Assembly: GCF_000934725.1 (NCBI RefSeq) | Contig: NZ_JYNS01000006.1 | Span: 176,954 to 240,953 of the forward strand | Source: Methyloterricola oryzae | Lineage (GTDB): Bacteria; Pseudomonadota; Gammaproteobacteria; Methylococcales; Methylococcaceae | Reading direction: 5' to 3' | DNA length: 64,000 nt | Shown here: in pieces, positions 52,204 through 63,609 of the stretch | Layout of the letters: the number at the start of each line of letters is the position of its first letter | Numbering within the stretch: the stretch's first letter is position 1 | Translations under genes and position numbers: made by a program | Notes under the pieces: model-generated | Told to the model about the DNA's origin: nothing | What the model saw: only the letters and a program-made list of their open reading frames with translations | The model's database searches: none

Positions 52204-53921
52204 ATGGCACCTTCCTGGGCGACGGTAATTACCGGCGGTTCCTCCTGATCAGGCGCGATATTCAGCAGGCGCAGGGCGCCTTCCATCACCGTGGAAAATA
52301 CGGGGGCCGCCACGGCGCCGCCGTAGTATTCGCCCGCTGTAGGATTGTCGATCATCACGATCATCACCAATTTGGGTTTGCTCGCTGGCGCCATGCCGGC
52401 GAACAGCGACAGGTAAGCGCCCTGCTGATAGCCATGGGCGCCGCTTTTCTTGACCGTGCCGGTCTTGCCGGCTACGCGGTATCCGGGGATGGCGGCCTTG
52501 ATGGCGGTTCCCTCGCGGGTCACCACAGCCTCCAGCATGGTTTTCACGCTGTTGGCGGTCTTGGCCGACATGATGCGGTGGACTTCAGGCGGCTTCTCCC
52601 GCTTCAAAAGGCCCACCATCGGTATTTCGCCACCGTTGGCCAAGGACAAATACGCCCTCGCCAGTTGCAGCGCGGAAGTTGAGAGACCATAGCCGAAGGA
52701 CAGCGTCGCCTGGTGGAACGGACCCCAGTTCTGGTGGTTGGAGAGCCGGCCGCTCGCCTCGCCGGGAAAACCGGTCTCCAGCCCCTGACCGAAACCCAGG
52801 TTGTTGTAGAAAGCCCAAAGCTTGCCGGACGGCAGGTTCAGGGCGATCTTGGTCATGCCCACGTTGCTGGACTTTTGCAGAATGTGGGCCACATCCAGGA
52901 CGCCGTAGTTGTGCACGTCCTTCACCACATTGCTGCCCACGCGCAACTGCCCCGGGCTGGTGTTGAACACCGTGCCGGGCCCGATTTTGCCCAATTCCAT
53001 GGCGCAGGCGACGCCGAACGGCTTGATGGTGGAGCCGGGCTCGAACAGATCGGTAATGGCCCGGTTGCGGGAGACGTTGCCGCTGATACGGGCGCGGCTG
53101 TTGGGATTGAAGGACGGCTGATTGGCCATGGCCAGCACCTCGCCGCTCTCCGAATCCAGAAGGACCAGCGTGCCCGACTTCGCTCGGTGCTGCAGCACGG
53201 TTCGCTTCAGCTCGCGGTAGGCCAGGTATTGCAGACGCTGATCGATACTCAGCTTGAGGTCCTTGCCTGCCGACGGCATGCGCAGCACTTCCACGTCCTC
53301 GATGATGCGCCGCTTGCCGTCACGCATGATGCGCTTGGCGCCGGGCACACCCTTCAGCCAGTCGTTGTAGGCCAGTTCCATGCCTTCCTGACCGCTGTCG
53401 TCGATATTGTTGAACCCCAGCATGTGGGCCGCCACTTCGCCTGTGGGGTAATAGCGCTGGTACTCCCGCTCCGCGTAGACACCGGGAATGCCGATTGCGA
53501 TAGCCTGGTCAGCCATCTCCGGACTCATGCGCCGTTTCAGATAGACGAAGCCGCGGCCGGAATTGGACGTGCGCCGCCGGATCTCCTTAGGGCTCATCCC
53601 GATCGCATCGCCCAAGGCTTTGACATCCTGGTCGCTCGCCTCGAACTCCTTGGGATTGACCCAAACGGATTTGACGGGGGAACTGATGGCGAGCAATTCG
53701 CCGTTGCGGTCAAGGATGCGGCCGCGGTGCGCCGGAACCGGCACCACGCCGACGTGGCGCATGTCACCTTGCTGGATCAGGAACTGGCGGTCCAGCACCT
53801 GCAGTTTGATAGCGCGCCCCACGAGTACCAGCATGGCGCACATCATGGCAATCAAGAGGAAACGCCAGCGACCGGCGTAGTCCGTTTCATCGATCCGTCT
53901 GGTATTACTGATGACCATCAT
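52200..53921 (-). CDS. ftsI: Septal peptidoglycan transpeptidase FtsI (PBP3)
   Basis: A class B penicillin-binding protein that cross-links septal peptidoglycan. It has 573 residues with a short cytoplasmic tail, one transmembrane helix (about 21-38), a pedestal domain, and a transpeptidase domain with Ser297 in STIK (297-300), KSSN, and KTG at 486-488. It begins 15 nt after ftsL. Two adjacent ATGs (53921, 53918) are possible; the ribosome site is weak. Confidence 0.97.
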   Translation of the reverse strand: MMVISNTRRIDETDYAGRWRFLLIAMMCAMLVLVGRAIKLQVLDRQFLIQQGDMRHVGVVPVPAHRGRILDRNGELLAISSPVKSVWVNPKEFEASDQDVKALGDAIGMSPKEIRRRTSNSGRGFVYLKRRMSPEMADQAIAIGIPGVYAEREYQRYYPTGEVAAHMLGFNNIDDSGQEGMELAYNDWLKGVPGAKRIMRDGKRRIIEDVEVLRMPSAGKDLKLSIDQRLQYLAYRELKRTVLQHRAKSGTLVLLDSESGEVLAMANQPSFNPNSRARISGNVSRNRAITDLFEPGSTIKPFGVACAMELGKIGPGTVFNTSPGQLRVGSNVVKDVHNYGVLDVAHILQKSSNVGMTKIALNLPSGKLWAFYNNLGFGQGLETGFPGEASGRLSNHQNWGPFHQATLSFGYGLSTSALQLARAYLSLANGGEIPMVGLLKREKPPEVHRIMSAKTANSVKTMLEAVVTREGTAIKAAIPGYRVAGKTGTVKKSGAHGYQQGAYLSLFAGMAPASKPKLVMIVMIDNPTAGEYYGGAVAAPVFSTVMEGALRLLNIAPDQEEPPVITVAQEGAI

Positions 53922-53936
53922 GGTAGCTTGCCAATA

Positions 53937-54190
53937 CTAAGGTTTGACATAAATGATCGATTCCCTGCGGGGCAAATCCATCCCCAACCGGGTGCGGGCC
54001 AGACGCTCGATGCGGCTGTGTTCCGCCCAGGTATTCTGCTCGAGCTGCAACTGCCCAAGCTCCACTTCATAGCCGTCCAGTTCCTGCTCCAGGCGCTGGA
54101 TTTCAGCGAACAACATGCGTGACCGGTACTTGGTGTAAACCACGCCCAAGGCCGAAACCACCACGATCAGCAGCAGCACCAGGATGCTCC

Positions 54191-54194
<4 letters not shown>
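53937..54194 (-). CDS. ftsL: Cell division protein FtsL
   Basis: An 85-residue bitopic protein with one N-terminal transmembrane helix (about 3-20) and a periplasmic coiled coil ([26 protein letters not shown]) that pairs with FtsB. The C-terminus ([22 protein letters not shown]) is the family signature. Its ATG overlaps the rsmH stop (ATGA). Confidence 0.95.
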
Positions 54195-55122
<928 letters not shown>

Positions 55123-55123
<1 letters not shown>

Positions 55124-55581
55124 CAGAAAGAAAGGGATTCCAGTTCGGGCGACAGGTCGTCCAGGTCTTCGACTCCCTCCTCTTCCAACCATTCGTCGCG
55201 GCTGCGATTCCACACGTCCTCGTCCCAGATCTCGAACTTGTTTCCTTGGCCCGTCAACACCACGCGCTTGTCCAAGTTGGCAAACTTTCGGAGCGGTTCC
55301 GCGATGAGAACGCGGCCCTGGCTGTCCATCTCACACTCGGTGGCATGGCCGATGAGGAGCCGCTGTAAACGCTTTGCTTGCTTGTTGAGACTGGGGAGTT
55401 TCACCAGCTTGCGCTCGATGTCCTCCCACTCGGGAAAGGGATACAGCATGAGGCAACGATCGAGCCCGACGGTCAGGACCAATTGGCGCTCGCAGCACTC
55501 CTGCAACTCCGCTCGGTAGCGAGTTGGGATGGCCAGCCGGCCTTTTTCGTCAAGATTGATCGAATTGACGCCCCGAAACAA
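55123..55581 (-). CDS. mraZ: Transcriptional regulator MraZ
   Basis: A 152-residue AbrB-fold protein with two similar halves, each with a DEKGR/DSQGR motif ([30 protein letters not shown]). In E. coli, MraZ binds repeats upstream of its own gene and represses the dcw operon. Here it is the first gene of the cluster, and four matching repeats lie just ahead (55595-55630). The tail is acidic and unusual in length. Confidence 0.96.
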
Positions 55582-55594
55582 CTCCGCCCCCGCT

Positions 55595-55630
55595 CCCCAT
55601 TAATCTCCATTTTTTTCCACTAAACTCCAC
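55595..55630 (-). promoter_or_regulatory. Probable MraZ operator: four direct repeats at 10-bp spacing
   Basis: On the minus strand, between promoter and mraZ, the pentamer RTGGR occurs four times exactly 10 bp apart, within the hexamers GTGGAG, GTGGAA, ATGGAG and ATGGGG (plus-strand blocks 55625-55630, 55615-55620, 55605-55610 and 55595-55600). This matches the tandem TGGG-type repeats recognised by MraZ and would sit just downstream of the transcription start. Confidence 0.8.
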
Positions 55631-55638
55631 TTGGCCTC

Positions 55639-55667
55639 AATATAGAAACCAACCTGAGGCAAGTCAA
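55639..55667 (-). promoter_or_regulatory. Main dcw (mra) promoter
   Basis: On the minus strand TTGACT and TATATT are exactly 17 bp apart. The -10 box is directly followed by the MraZ repeats. It would drive mraZ and the genes behind it. Confidence 0.8.
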
Positions 55668-56060
55668 GGGGAATCCGGGACAATTTCATCAGCGTCCTCA
55701 GGGGCAGCGGAAAACAACTGATGGACACTGAATCGAGTGCCGGCCATTACTGCTTTATATTTAAATTTCAATTGGTTGAAAACATGCCAGGAACACATCA
55801 GGAACCGGCAAGACGATGCCGCAAAATGCCTACCGATAAGGCCATGGCGAACATGCCGGCATCACAGAAACGGCAGGTGGCGTTGCACGCCATGATGGAA
55901 ATTTCTTGGCACCTACCCGGCGCGACCGTTCCTCTTTATCGAATGGTGAAGCTCAAGACCCCCATCAACCACGCAAGGGCGAAGACCCGGCCCTCATGTA
56001 AAATACCGAATCGCGAAATCAGATGATGATTCAAGCCAGAAGGACTCGCACACAGGCGCC
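55668..56060. other. Gap between the dcw promoter and parE
   Basis: About 390 nt with no convincing gene. A 101-codon open frame (55721-56026, plus) has odd composition and no ribosome site, so I do not call it. TAAAAT at 55999-56004 could be a -10 box for parE, but no -35 box stands out. Confidence 0.6.
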
Positions 56061-57950
56061 ATGACCGAACAATACGACGCTTCCGCCATTGAGGTCCTCA
56101 GCGGCCTCGACCCGGTCCGCAAACGGCCCGGCATGTACACTGACACCAGCCGCCCCAACCACCTGGCCCAGGAGGTGGTGGACAACAGCGTCGATGAGGC
56201 CCTTGCCGGCTTCGCCCGCACGATCGACGTCACCCTGCTGGCCGATGGCGGCGTCACGGTGCGCGACGACGGCCGCGGCATGCCGGTGGATATTCACCCG
56301 GAGCAGGGCGTTTCCGGCGTGGAGGTGATCCTCACCAAGCTGCATGCCGGCGGCAAGTTCTCCCACAAGAGCTACGGCTTCTCCGGCGGCCTGCATGGCG
56401 TCGGCGTGTCGGTAGTAAACGCGCTCTCGGCGCGCCTGGAGGTGGAGATCCGCCGCGGCGGCAAGGTCTACGCCATGAGCTTCGCCCAGGGCGACAAGCT
56501 CACCGAACTCACGGAAATCGGCAGCACCAGGCCGAGGGACACCGGCAGTGTGGTGCGCTTCTGGCCGGAGCCCCGTTACTTCGATTCGCCGCGCGTATCC
56601 GTCTCCAGGCTCAAGCATCTGCTGCGCGCCAAGGCGGTGCTGTGTCCGGGCCTCAAGATCACCCTGCGCGAGGAAGCCAGCGGGGAGGAAACCGTCTGGC
56701 ATTACGAAAACGGCCTGCCGGAATACCTGCTGGATCAGATCGGCCACGTGGAATGCACCCCCGCCGAACCTTTCACCGGTTCCATGGAAGGCAGCGGCGA
56801 AGCCGCCGACTGGGCCCTTGTCTGGGCGCAGGACGTCCGGGAAGCCGTGGCGGAAAGCTATGTGAACCTGGTGCCAACACCCCAGGGCGGCACCCATGTG
56901 AACGGACTGCGGGCCGGACTCACGGAAGCCATCCGTGAATTCTGCGATTTCCGCGACCTGCTCCCGCGCGGCGTCAAGATTGCTCCGGAAGACGTCTGGG
57001 AGCGCTGCCAATACGTGCTGTCGGTCAAGCTTCAGGAGCCGCAGTTCTCCGGCCAGACCAAGGAGCGCCTCAGTTCCCGCGAGTGCGTGGCCTTCGTGTC
57101 CGGCGTGGTCAAGGACGCCTTCAGCCTTTGGCTCAATCAGCACCCCGCCCAAGGGGAAACGATCGCCGCCCTGGTGATCGAGAGCGCGCAGAAACGGCTC
57201 AAGGCCAGCCGCCAGGTGGTACGCAAGAAGGTCACCGCCGGGCCCGCCCTGCCGGGCAAGCTCGCCGATTGCGCCTCCCAGGACACGGCGCTCACGGAAC
57301 TGTTCCTGGTGGAGGGCGATTCCGCCGGCGGCTCGGCCAAGCAGGCCAGGGATCGCGAATTCCAGGCCATCATGCCCCTGCGCGGCAAGATCCTGAACAC
57401 CTGGGAGGTGGAATCGGAAAGCGTGCTGGCCTCGCAGGAAGTGCACGACATCGCCCTGGCCCTGGGAGTGGACCCGGGCTCCGCCGACATCGGCAACCTA
57501 CGCTACGGCAAGGTGTGCATCCTGGCGGACGCGGATTCCGACGGCAACCACATCGCCACCTTGCTGTGCGCGTTATTCGTAAAGCATTTCCGGCCGCTGG
57601 TGGCCGCCGGCCACGTGTTCGTCGCCATGCCGCCGCTCTACCGGATCGATGTGGGCAAGCACGTCTACTACGCCCTGGACGATCACGAGCGCAAGGGCGT
57701 GCTGGACCGCATCGAGGCGGAGAAAATCAAGGGCAAGGTCAATGTGCAGCGCTTCAAGGGCCTCGGCGAGATGAACCCCTCGCAACTGCGGGAAACCACC
57801 ATGAATCCGGACACCCGCCGGCTGATCCAGTTGAGCCTGGACGACAGCGAGGCCACCGACCGGCAACTGGACATGCTGCTGGCCAAGAAGCGGGCAGGCG
57901 ACCGCAAGGTGTGGCTGGAAGAAAAGGGCAACCTGGCCGAGGTGCTTTAG
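56061..57950 (+). CDS. parE: DNA topoisomerase IV subunit B
   Basis: ATPase subunit of topoisomerase IV, which decatenates sister chromosomes. It has 629 residues, matching E. coli ParE rather than GyrB (about 800). The N-terminal GHKL ATPase has RKRPGMYTDTSRPNHLAQEVVDNSVDEAL and GRGMPVD; the TOPRIM domain has EGDSAGGSAKQARDR, PLRGKILN and DADSDGNH. The TDTSRPNHL segment and lack of the GyrB insert favour ParE. Its partner parC is not in the window. Confidence 0.96.
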   Translation: MTEQYDASAIEVLSGLDPVRKRPGMYTDTSRPNHLAQEVVDNSVDEALAGFARTIDVTLLADGGVTVRDDGRGMPVDIHPEQGVSGVEVILTKLHAGGKFSHKSYGFSGGLHGVGVSVVNALSARLEVEIRRGGKVYAMSFAQGDKLTELTEIGSTRPRDTGSVVRFWPEPRYFDSPRVSVSRLKHLLRAKAVLCPGLKITLREEASGEETVWHYENGLPEYLLDQIGHVECTPAEPFTGSMEGSGEAADWALVWAQDVREAVAESYVNLVPTPQGGTHVNGLRAGLTEAIREFCDFRDLLPRGVKIAPEDVWERCQYVLSVKLQEPQFSGQTKERLSSRECVAFVSGVVKDAFSLWLNQHPAQGETIAALVIESAQKRLKASRQVVRKKVTAGPALPGKLADCASQDTALTELFLVEGDSAGGSAKQARDREFQAIMPLRGKILNTWEVESESVLASQEVHDIALALGVDPGSADIGNLRYGKVCILADADSDGNHIATLLCALFVKHFRPLVAAGHVFVAMPPLYRIDVGKHVYYALDDHERKGVLDRIEAEKIKGKVNVQRFKGLGEMNPSQLRETTMNPDTRRLIQLSLDDSEATDRQLDMLLAKKRAGDRKVWLEEKGNLAEVL

Positions 57951-58022
57951 GCGCGTGCCGCAGACCTCAAGCTGAGCTAAAATCCAGGCTCCCGTATAAA
58001 AACAAGCCAAAGGGGGAGAGTC

Positions 58023-58355
58023 ATGTCCGATCGCATCCGCCGCGCCGTTTTTGCCTTGCTCGCCACCACGTCCCCCTGCCTCCTGGCTGAGGACCACACC
58101 GCCGAGGCTCTGAAACACGCCGCCGAGGCGGCCAGCGCCACCGACTCCAAGTCCGTGGGCCTACATGCCGAGCAGGCGCTGCAGCACATCGACGCCGCCA
58201 AGGCAGCATCCGGCGCCCAAGTGGACCCGCACGTCAAGCAGGGTGAAGCAGACCTGAACACGGCGGTCCAGCATTCCAACTGGCACAACACCGACCGCGC
58301 CGCCCAGGAGGCCGCCGACGGCAAGGCACACTTGGAACAGGCCGGCGGCAAGTAA
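58023..58355 (+). CDS. SmbP-like periplasmic small metal-binding protein
   Basis: A 110-residue precursor with a Sec signal (cleavage near residue 22). The mature part is helical and contains eight histidines spaced in amphipathic repeats (AEALKHAAEA, LHAEQALQHIDAA, DPHVKQGEADLNTAVQHSN). It resembles SmbP from ammonia oxidisers, which binds copper and other divalent metals. Methanotrophs need copper for methane monooxygenase, so a copper-buffering role is plausible but inferred. A GGGGGAGAG site precedes it. It follows parE by 72 nt. Confidence 0.8.
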   Translation: MSDRIRRAVFALLATTSPCLLAEDHTAEALKHAAEAASATDSKSVGLHAEQALQHIDAAKAASGAQVDPHVKQGEADLNTAVQHSNWHNTDRAAQEAADGKAHLEQAGGK

Positions 58356-58372
58356 GCCTTCCCTGGAACCCA

Positions 58373-58400
58373 AGGAAACGCGGAATAGGTCCGCAGTTTC

Positions 58401-58402
<2 letters not shown>
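58373..58402. terminator. Hairpin between convergent smbP-like gene and amylase
   Basis: AGGAAAC (58373-58379) pairs with GTTTCCT (58396-58402), and CGG with CCG inside it, over an internal loop. It overlaps the amylase stop codon. There is no clear U-run, so its role is uncertain. Confidence 0.35.
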
Positions 58403-60548
<2,146 letters not shown>

Positions 60549-60556
60549 GGGATCTC

Positions 60557-63484
60557 CTATGTCTCGGTTAAATACTGTTCGATATCGACCGCGTCGATCT
60601 GCTCAGGCCGAAGGAAGCGTTCGGCGTACTGCCGATAGACGCCGGAAGCCAGGAACAGGCGGAACAAATCAGCGTCGATGTGCTGCTCGCGCGCCATTGC
60701 CGCCATGATGCGAAGGGCCTCCGTCAGGGTCTTGCCCTTCTTGTAGGGCCGGTCGACCGCGGTCAGGGCCTCGAAGATGTCGGCGATAGCCATGATGCGC
60801 GCGCCCACACTCATGTCTTCCCGCCGTAACTGCCTGGGATAACCGGTGCCGTCCATCTTCTCATGGTGGCCGCCCGCCAGGTCCGGCACCGCCGCCAGAT
60901 GCCTGGGGAAGGGCAGTTGCGACAGCATGACGATGGTTTGAACGATGTGGTGGTTGATGACGTAGCGTTCCTCGTCGGTCAGGGTGCCACGCCCGATGGA
61001 CAGATTGTACAACTCGCCTCGATTGTACTTGAGCTCAGGCACCGCCATGCGGAAACACCAAGGGTTGTCTTCCGGGATGCCATTGCCCTCACCGCGTTGG
61101 ATCTGATGCTCGGGTTTGTCGTCCAGCAGGCGCTCGGCCACTGGCAGCGGCGTGGGCGGCACGCGCTCCTTGCGCTGGCGCTCCTCATGGGAAATGCCCA
61201 GACGGTCGTCCAGGGTGCGCAGCCAGGTGCGGGCGCCGATTTCCCGAAGCCACTCCAGCCGGGCCGGGTCCATGGTTTCGCCGCCCTGGTTGCATTCGGC
61301 CACGAAGGCGAATTCCTCATCTAGCACCGCTAGGGTGCGCGCCAAAGCCTCCCGCAATGTCTCACGGTCGCCGCCTTCCGCCACCGCCTTCCAGTATTCC
61401 AGCTCCGCGTCGCGCTTAAGCACTTCGAAGCGCATGCGCACCTCGTGGATGCGATCGTGCAGGGTCTCTAACTTGGTGGCCTTGTCCACCACGTACTCCG
61501 GCGTCGTCACCTTGCCGCAGTCATGCAGCCAGCTGGCGATCTGCAGCGCTTCCCACTCCTCTTCGTTCAGGCTGAAATCCTTGAATGGGCCAGCGGGCGC
61601 TTCGCAGGCGGCGCGGGCCAGCATCATGGTCAGTTCGGGGACTCGCTGGCAGTGCCCGCCGGTGTAGGGCGATTTGGCATCGATGGCTCCGGCCACCAGT
61701 TGGATGAAAGAGTCCAGCAGGGCCTTGCGGGCTTCCAGCAGACGCTGGGTTTCGATGGCAATTGCGGCGGTCTGAGACAAGGCTTCGGCGAACGCCAGAC
61801 GCGCGCCGGCGGAAGCATCCCTGTCGGTGGAATAGAGCACCAGGGCGCCCACCGTCTCGCCGCTGCGGTCGCTCAGGGGAATAATCACCAGCCCTAGTCG
61901 GCCCTCGGCCGCATGGTCCTGCAAGAAATGAAGACCTGCCGCCGAGCCACGCTGGGTCACGGTTCGCCGGGAGCGAATGGCCCAAGCCAACGGCCCGTCG
62001 TCCTCGATTGCCTGGGGCTGCGCGGGCGCCAAGTCCAGCGCCTCCCCATCGGCCCGCACGAAGGCGGCGGGCACCAGGCGGCGCCCGTCGTCTTCACTCA
62101 AATAGATCAGGCCGCCGTCGGCACCACTGGCGGAGGCGGTTTCCTGAACGACCCGATGCAGCAGACGCTTGAAGTTGGTTTCCGCAGCCAGCGAGGTGGC
62201 AATTTCCAGAAAATGCCGGATGGTGCCCCGCATCATGGCCATGGCTTCCGCCAGCTGATCCACTTCCAGCACGACGGATGGCCTGGCTGGAGCACCGCCG
62301 AACTTGAATGCGCAGATGTCGGCGGCGTCCCGGGTGATATCCCGAAGGGACAGCGCCACCCGCCGGGCGGTGAACCATGTAACCGGTAGAGCGAGAAGCA
62401 AGACGCCCGCGGTAGCGAGCAGGCCGCGGTCGCGCATGCTGATGGCCTGGCCCAGCAGTTCCCGCATAGGAACGGCAATCCCGAGGTACATGGGGCCGCG
62501 CAGGGTGGCGAGTTGAAGCACCACGGTATTCCAGGCGCGGCCATCGGCATCTATGGTTCGCGCGGCTTCCTGATCCGCGTCCCCCGCCTTCAGTTGCGCC
62601 AGCACCGGATCGCCGGCGTCATCCAGCCTCGCCAAACTAAGGCCCTCGGCGGTTCTACGTGCCGGCGGGACCTGGGTTCCCGTCTGGGCCAAAAGCTGAC
62701 TGTGGGTATCGAACAACGCAATCTTCATCCCCGGCAACCGGGCCAGCGAGGCGAGACGTTCGGACATGCCGCGCAGACTGGCGTCGATGCCGATGACGCT
62801 GGCGCCCTGGGTTCGGACGGCGATGGTTATGCCCGGCTCGCCGGATGCCGCAAAGATGTAAGGCTCGGTGAGTACCCGCCGCCCCGGCACCTGTGCCATC
62901 TGGTACCAGGGGCGGCTGCGTGGGTCATAGCTGAAATCCGGGGGACTGCGCCGTTCGACCTCGCGCAAGCCGTCGTCCAAGAACAGGAACTGGATTTTGT
63001 TGGCACCTATGGCCTCGGCCTCCACACTTTCCACCATGTAGGCGGCGGTGGGCGGGGCCTGATACAGCGAGCGCTCCTCGGCGCTGTCCAACAGGCGTAG
63101 GAGGAAAAAGCTGCCATCGTCGTAACCGCAATAGACCGACTCCAGCGCCGAGGTGTCGGCAAAAGCCTGGGCCAGCAGGGGGAGCGCTTCCAGACGGGTT
63201 TGCAGATTGCCCGCGCCGGCGATGGGCCGGGGCGGCTGCATGGCCAACAGTTCCGCGAAGCTGCGCGCCGGCTGCATGATCTCGGCCAGGCTAGCTCGGG
63301 TGGATTGACCAATCTGTAGGAAGACCTCGTTGGCGGACTTGAGGGCGAACTCCCGGGCCTGCAGGTAATCGACCCAGGCTACGGCGGCGCCCGCGGCGAA
63401 GACCACCAGGGAGAACAGAAGACTGAGATAGACCGACAGCGCAAAGCGCCGGCGCGAAGAAGGGGCGGGGGCCTGCCCATTCAT
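60557..63484 (-). CDS. Membrane sensor c-di-GMP phosphodiesterase (dCache-HAMP-GAF-HD-GYP)
   Basis: A 975-residue protein predicted to hydrolyse c-di-GMP. It has a cytoplasmic tail, a first transmembrane helix (about 16-38), a periplasmic double-Cache-like sensor (about 40-345; RSRPWYQMAQVPGRRVLTEPY is Cache-typical), a second helix (about 350-370), a HAMP-like segment (to about 420), a GAF (about 430-590) and an HD-GYP domain. The HD motif is His654-Asp655 (HDCGK) and the GYP motif is 881-883 (HHEKMDGTGYP), separated by about 226 residues, far more than the usual ~65. It is followed after 8 nt by the amylase. The metal-binding residues appear intact. Confidence 0.9.
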   Translation of the reverse strand: MNGQAPAPSSRRRFALSVYLSLLFSLVVFAAGAAVAWVDYLQAREFALKSANEVFLQIGQSTRASLAEIMQPARSFAELLAMQPPRPIAGAGNLQTRLEALPLLAQAFADTSALESVYCGYDDGSFFLLRLLDSAEERSLYQAPPTAAYMVESVEAEAIGANKIQFLFLDDGLREVERRSPPDFSYDPRSRPWYQMAQVPGRRVLTEPYIFAASGEPGITIAVRTQGASVIGIDASLRGMSERLASLARLPGMKIALFDTHSQLLAQTGTQVPPARRTAEGLSLARLDDAGDPVLAQLKAGDADQEAARTIDADGRAWNTVVLQLATLRGPMYLGIAVPMRELLGQAISMRDRGLLATAGVLLLALPVTWFTARRVALSLRDITRDAADICAFKFGGAPARPSVVLEVDQLAEAMAMMRGTIRHFLEIATSLAAETNFKRLLHRVVQETASASGADGGLIYLSEDDGRRLVPAAFVRADGEALDLAPAQPQAIEDDGPLAWAIRSRRTVTQRGSAAGLHFLQDHAAEGRLGLVIIPLSDRSGETVGALVLYSTDRDASAGARLAFAEALSQTAAIAIETQRLLEARKALLDSFIQLVAGAIDAKSPYTGGHCQRVPELTMMLARAACEAPAGPFKDFSLNEEEWEALQIASWLHDCGKVTTPEYVVDKATKLETLHDRIHEVRMRFEVLKRDAELEYWKAVAEGGDRETLREALARTLAVLDEEFAFVAECNQGGETMDPARLEWLREIGARTWLRTLDDRLGISHEERQRKERVPPTPLPVAERLLDDKPEHQIQRGEGNGIPEDNPWCFRMAVPELKYNRGELYNLSIGRGTLTDEERYVINHHIVQTIVMLSQLPFPRHLAAVPDLAGGHHEKMDGTGYPRQLRREDMSVGARIMAIADIFEALTAVDRPYKKGKTLTEALRIMAAMAREQHIDADLFRLFLASGVYRQYAERFLRPEQIDAVDIEQYLTET

Positions 63485-63505
63485 GTCGCTAGCTCACCGG
63501 AAATG

Positions 63506-63543
63506 AAAGGCCCGCCGCCGGCGAACCGGGGGCGGGCCTTTTT
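63506..63543 (-). terminator. Terminator after hxlB
   Basis: A perfect 11-bp stem (63506-63516 with 63531-63541) lies 66 nt after the hxlB stop. On the minus strand it is followed by CATTTCC, and on the plus strand by TTTTT, so it can end transcription on either strand. It separates hxlB from the HD-GYP gene. Confidence 0.65.
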
Positions 63544-63609
63544 CCGTCAATACGTCGACTGACTTGGCGAAGGCTGGACGAGCGGATGCCTAGCTCCTTG
63601 GCTTGGAGA

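Noticed and set aside
55721..56026. 101-codon open frame between the mra promoter and parE
   Set aside because: No ribosome site, odd composition, no similarity I can name; more likely intergenic.
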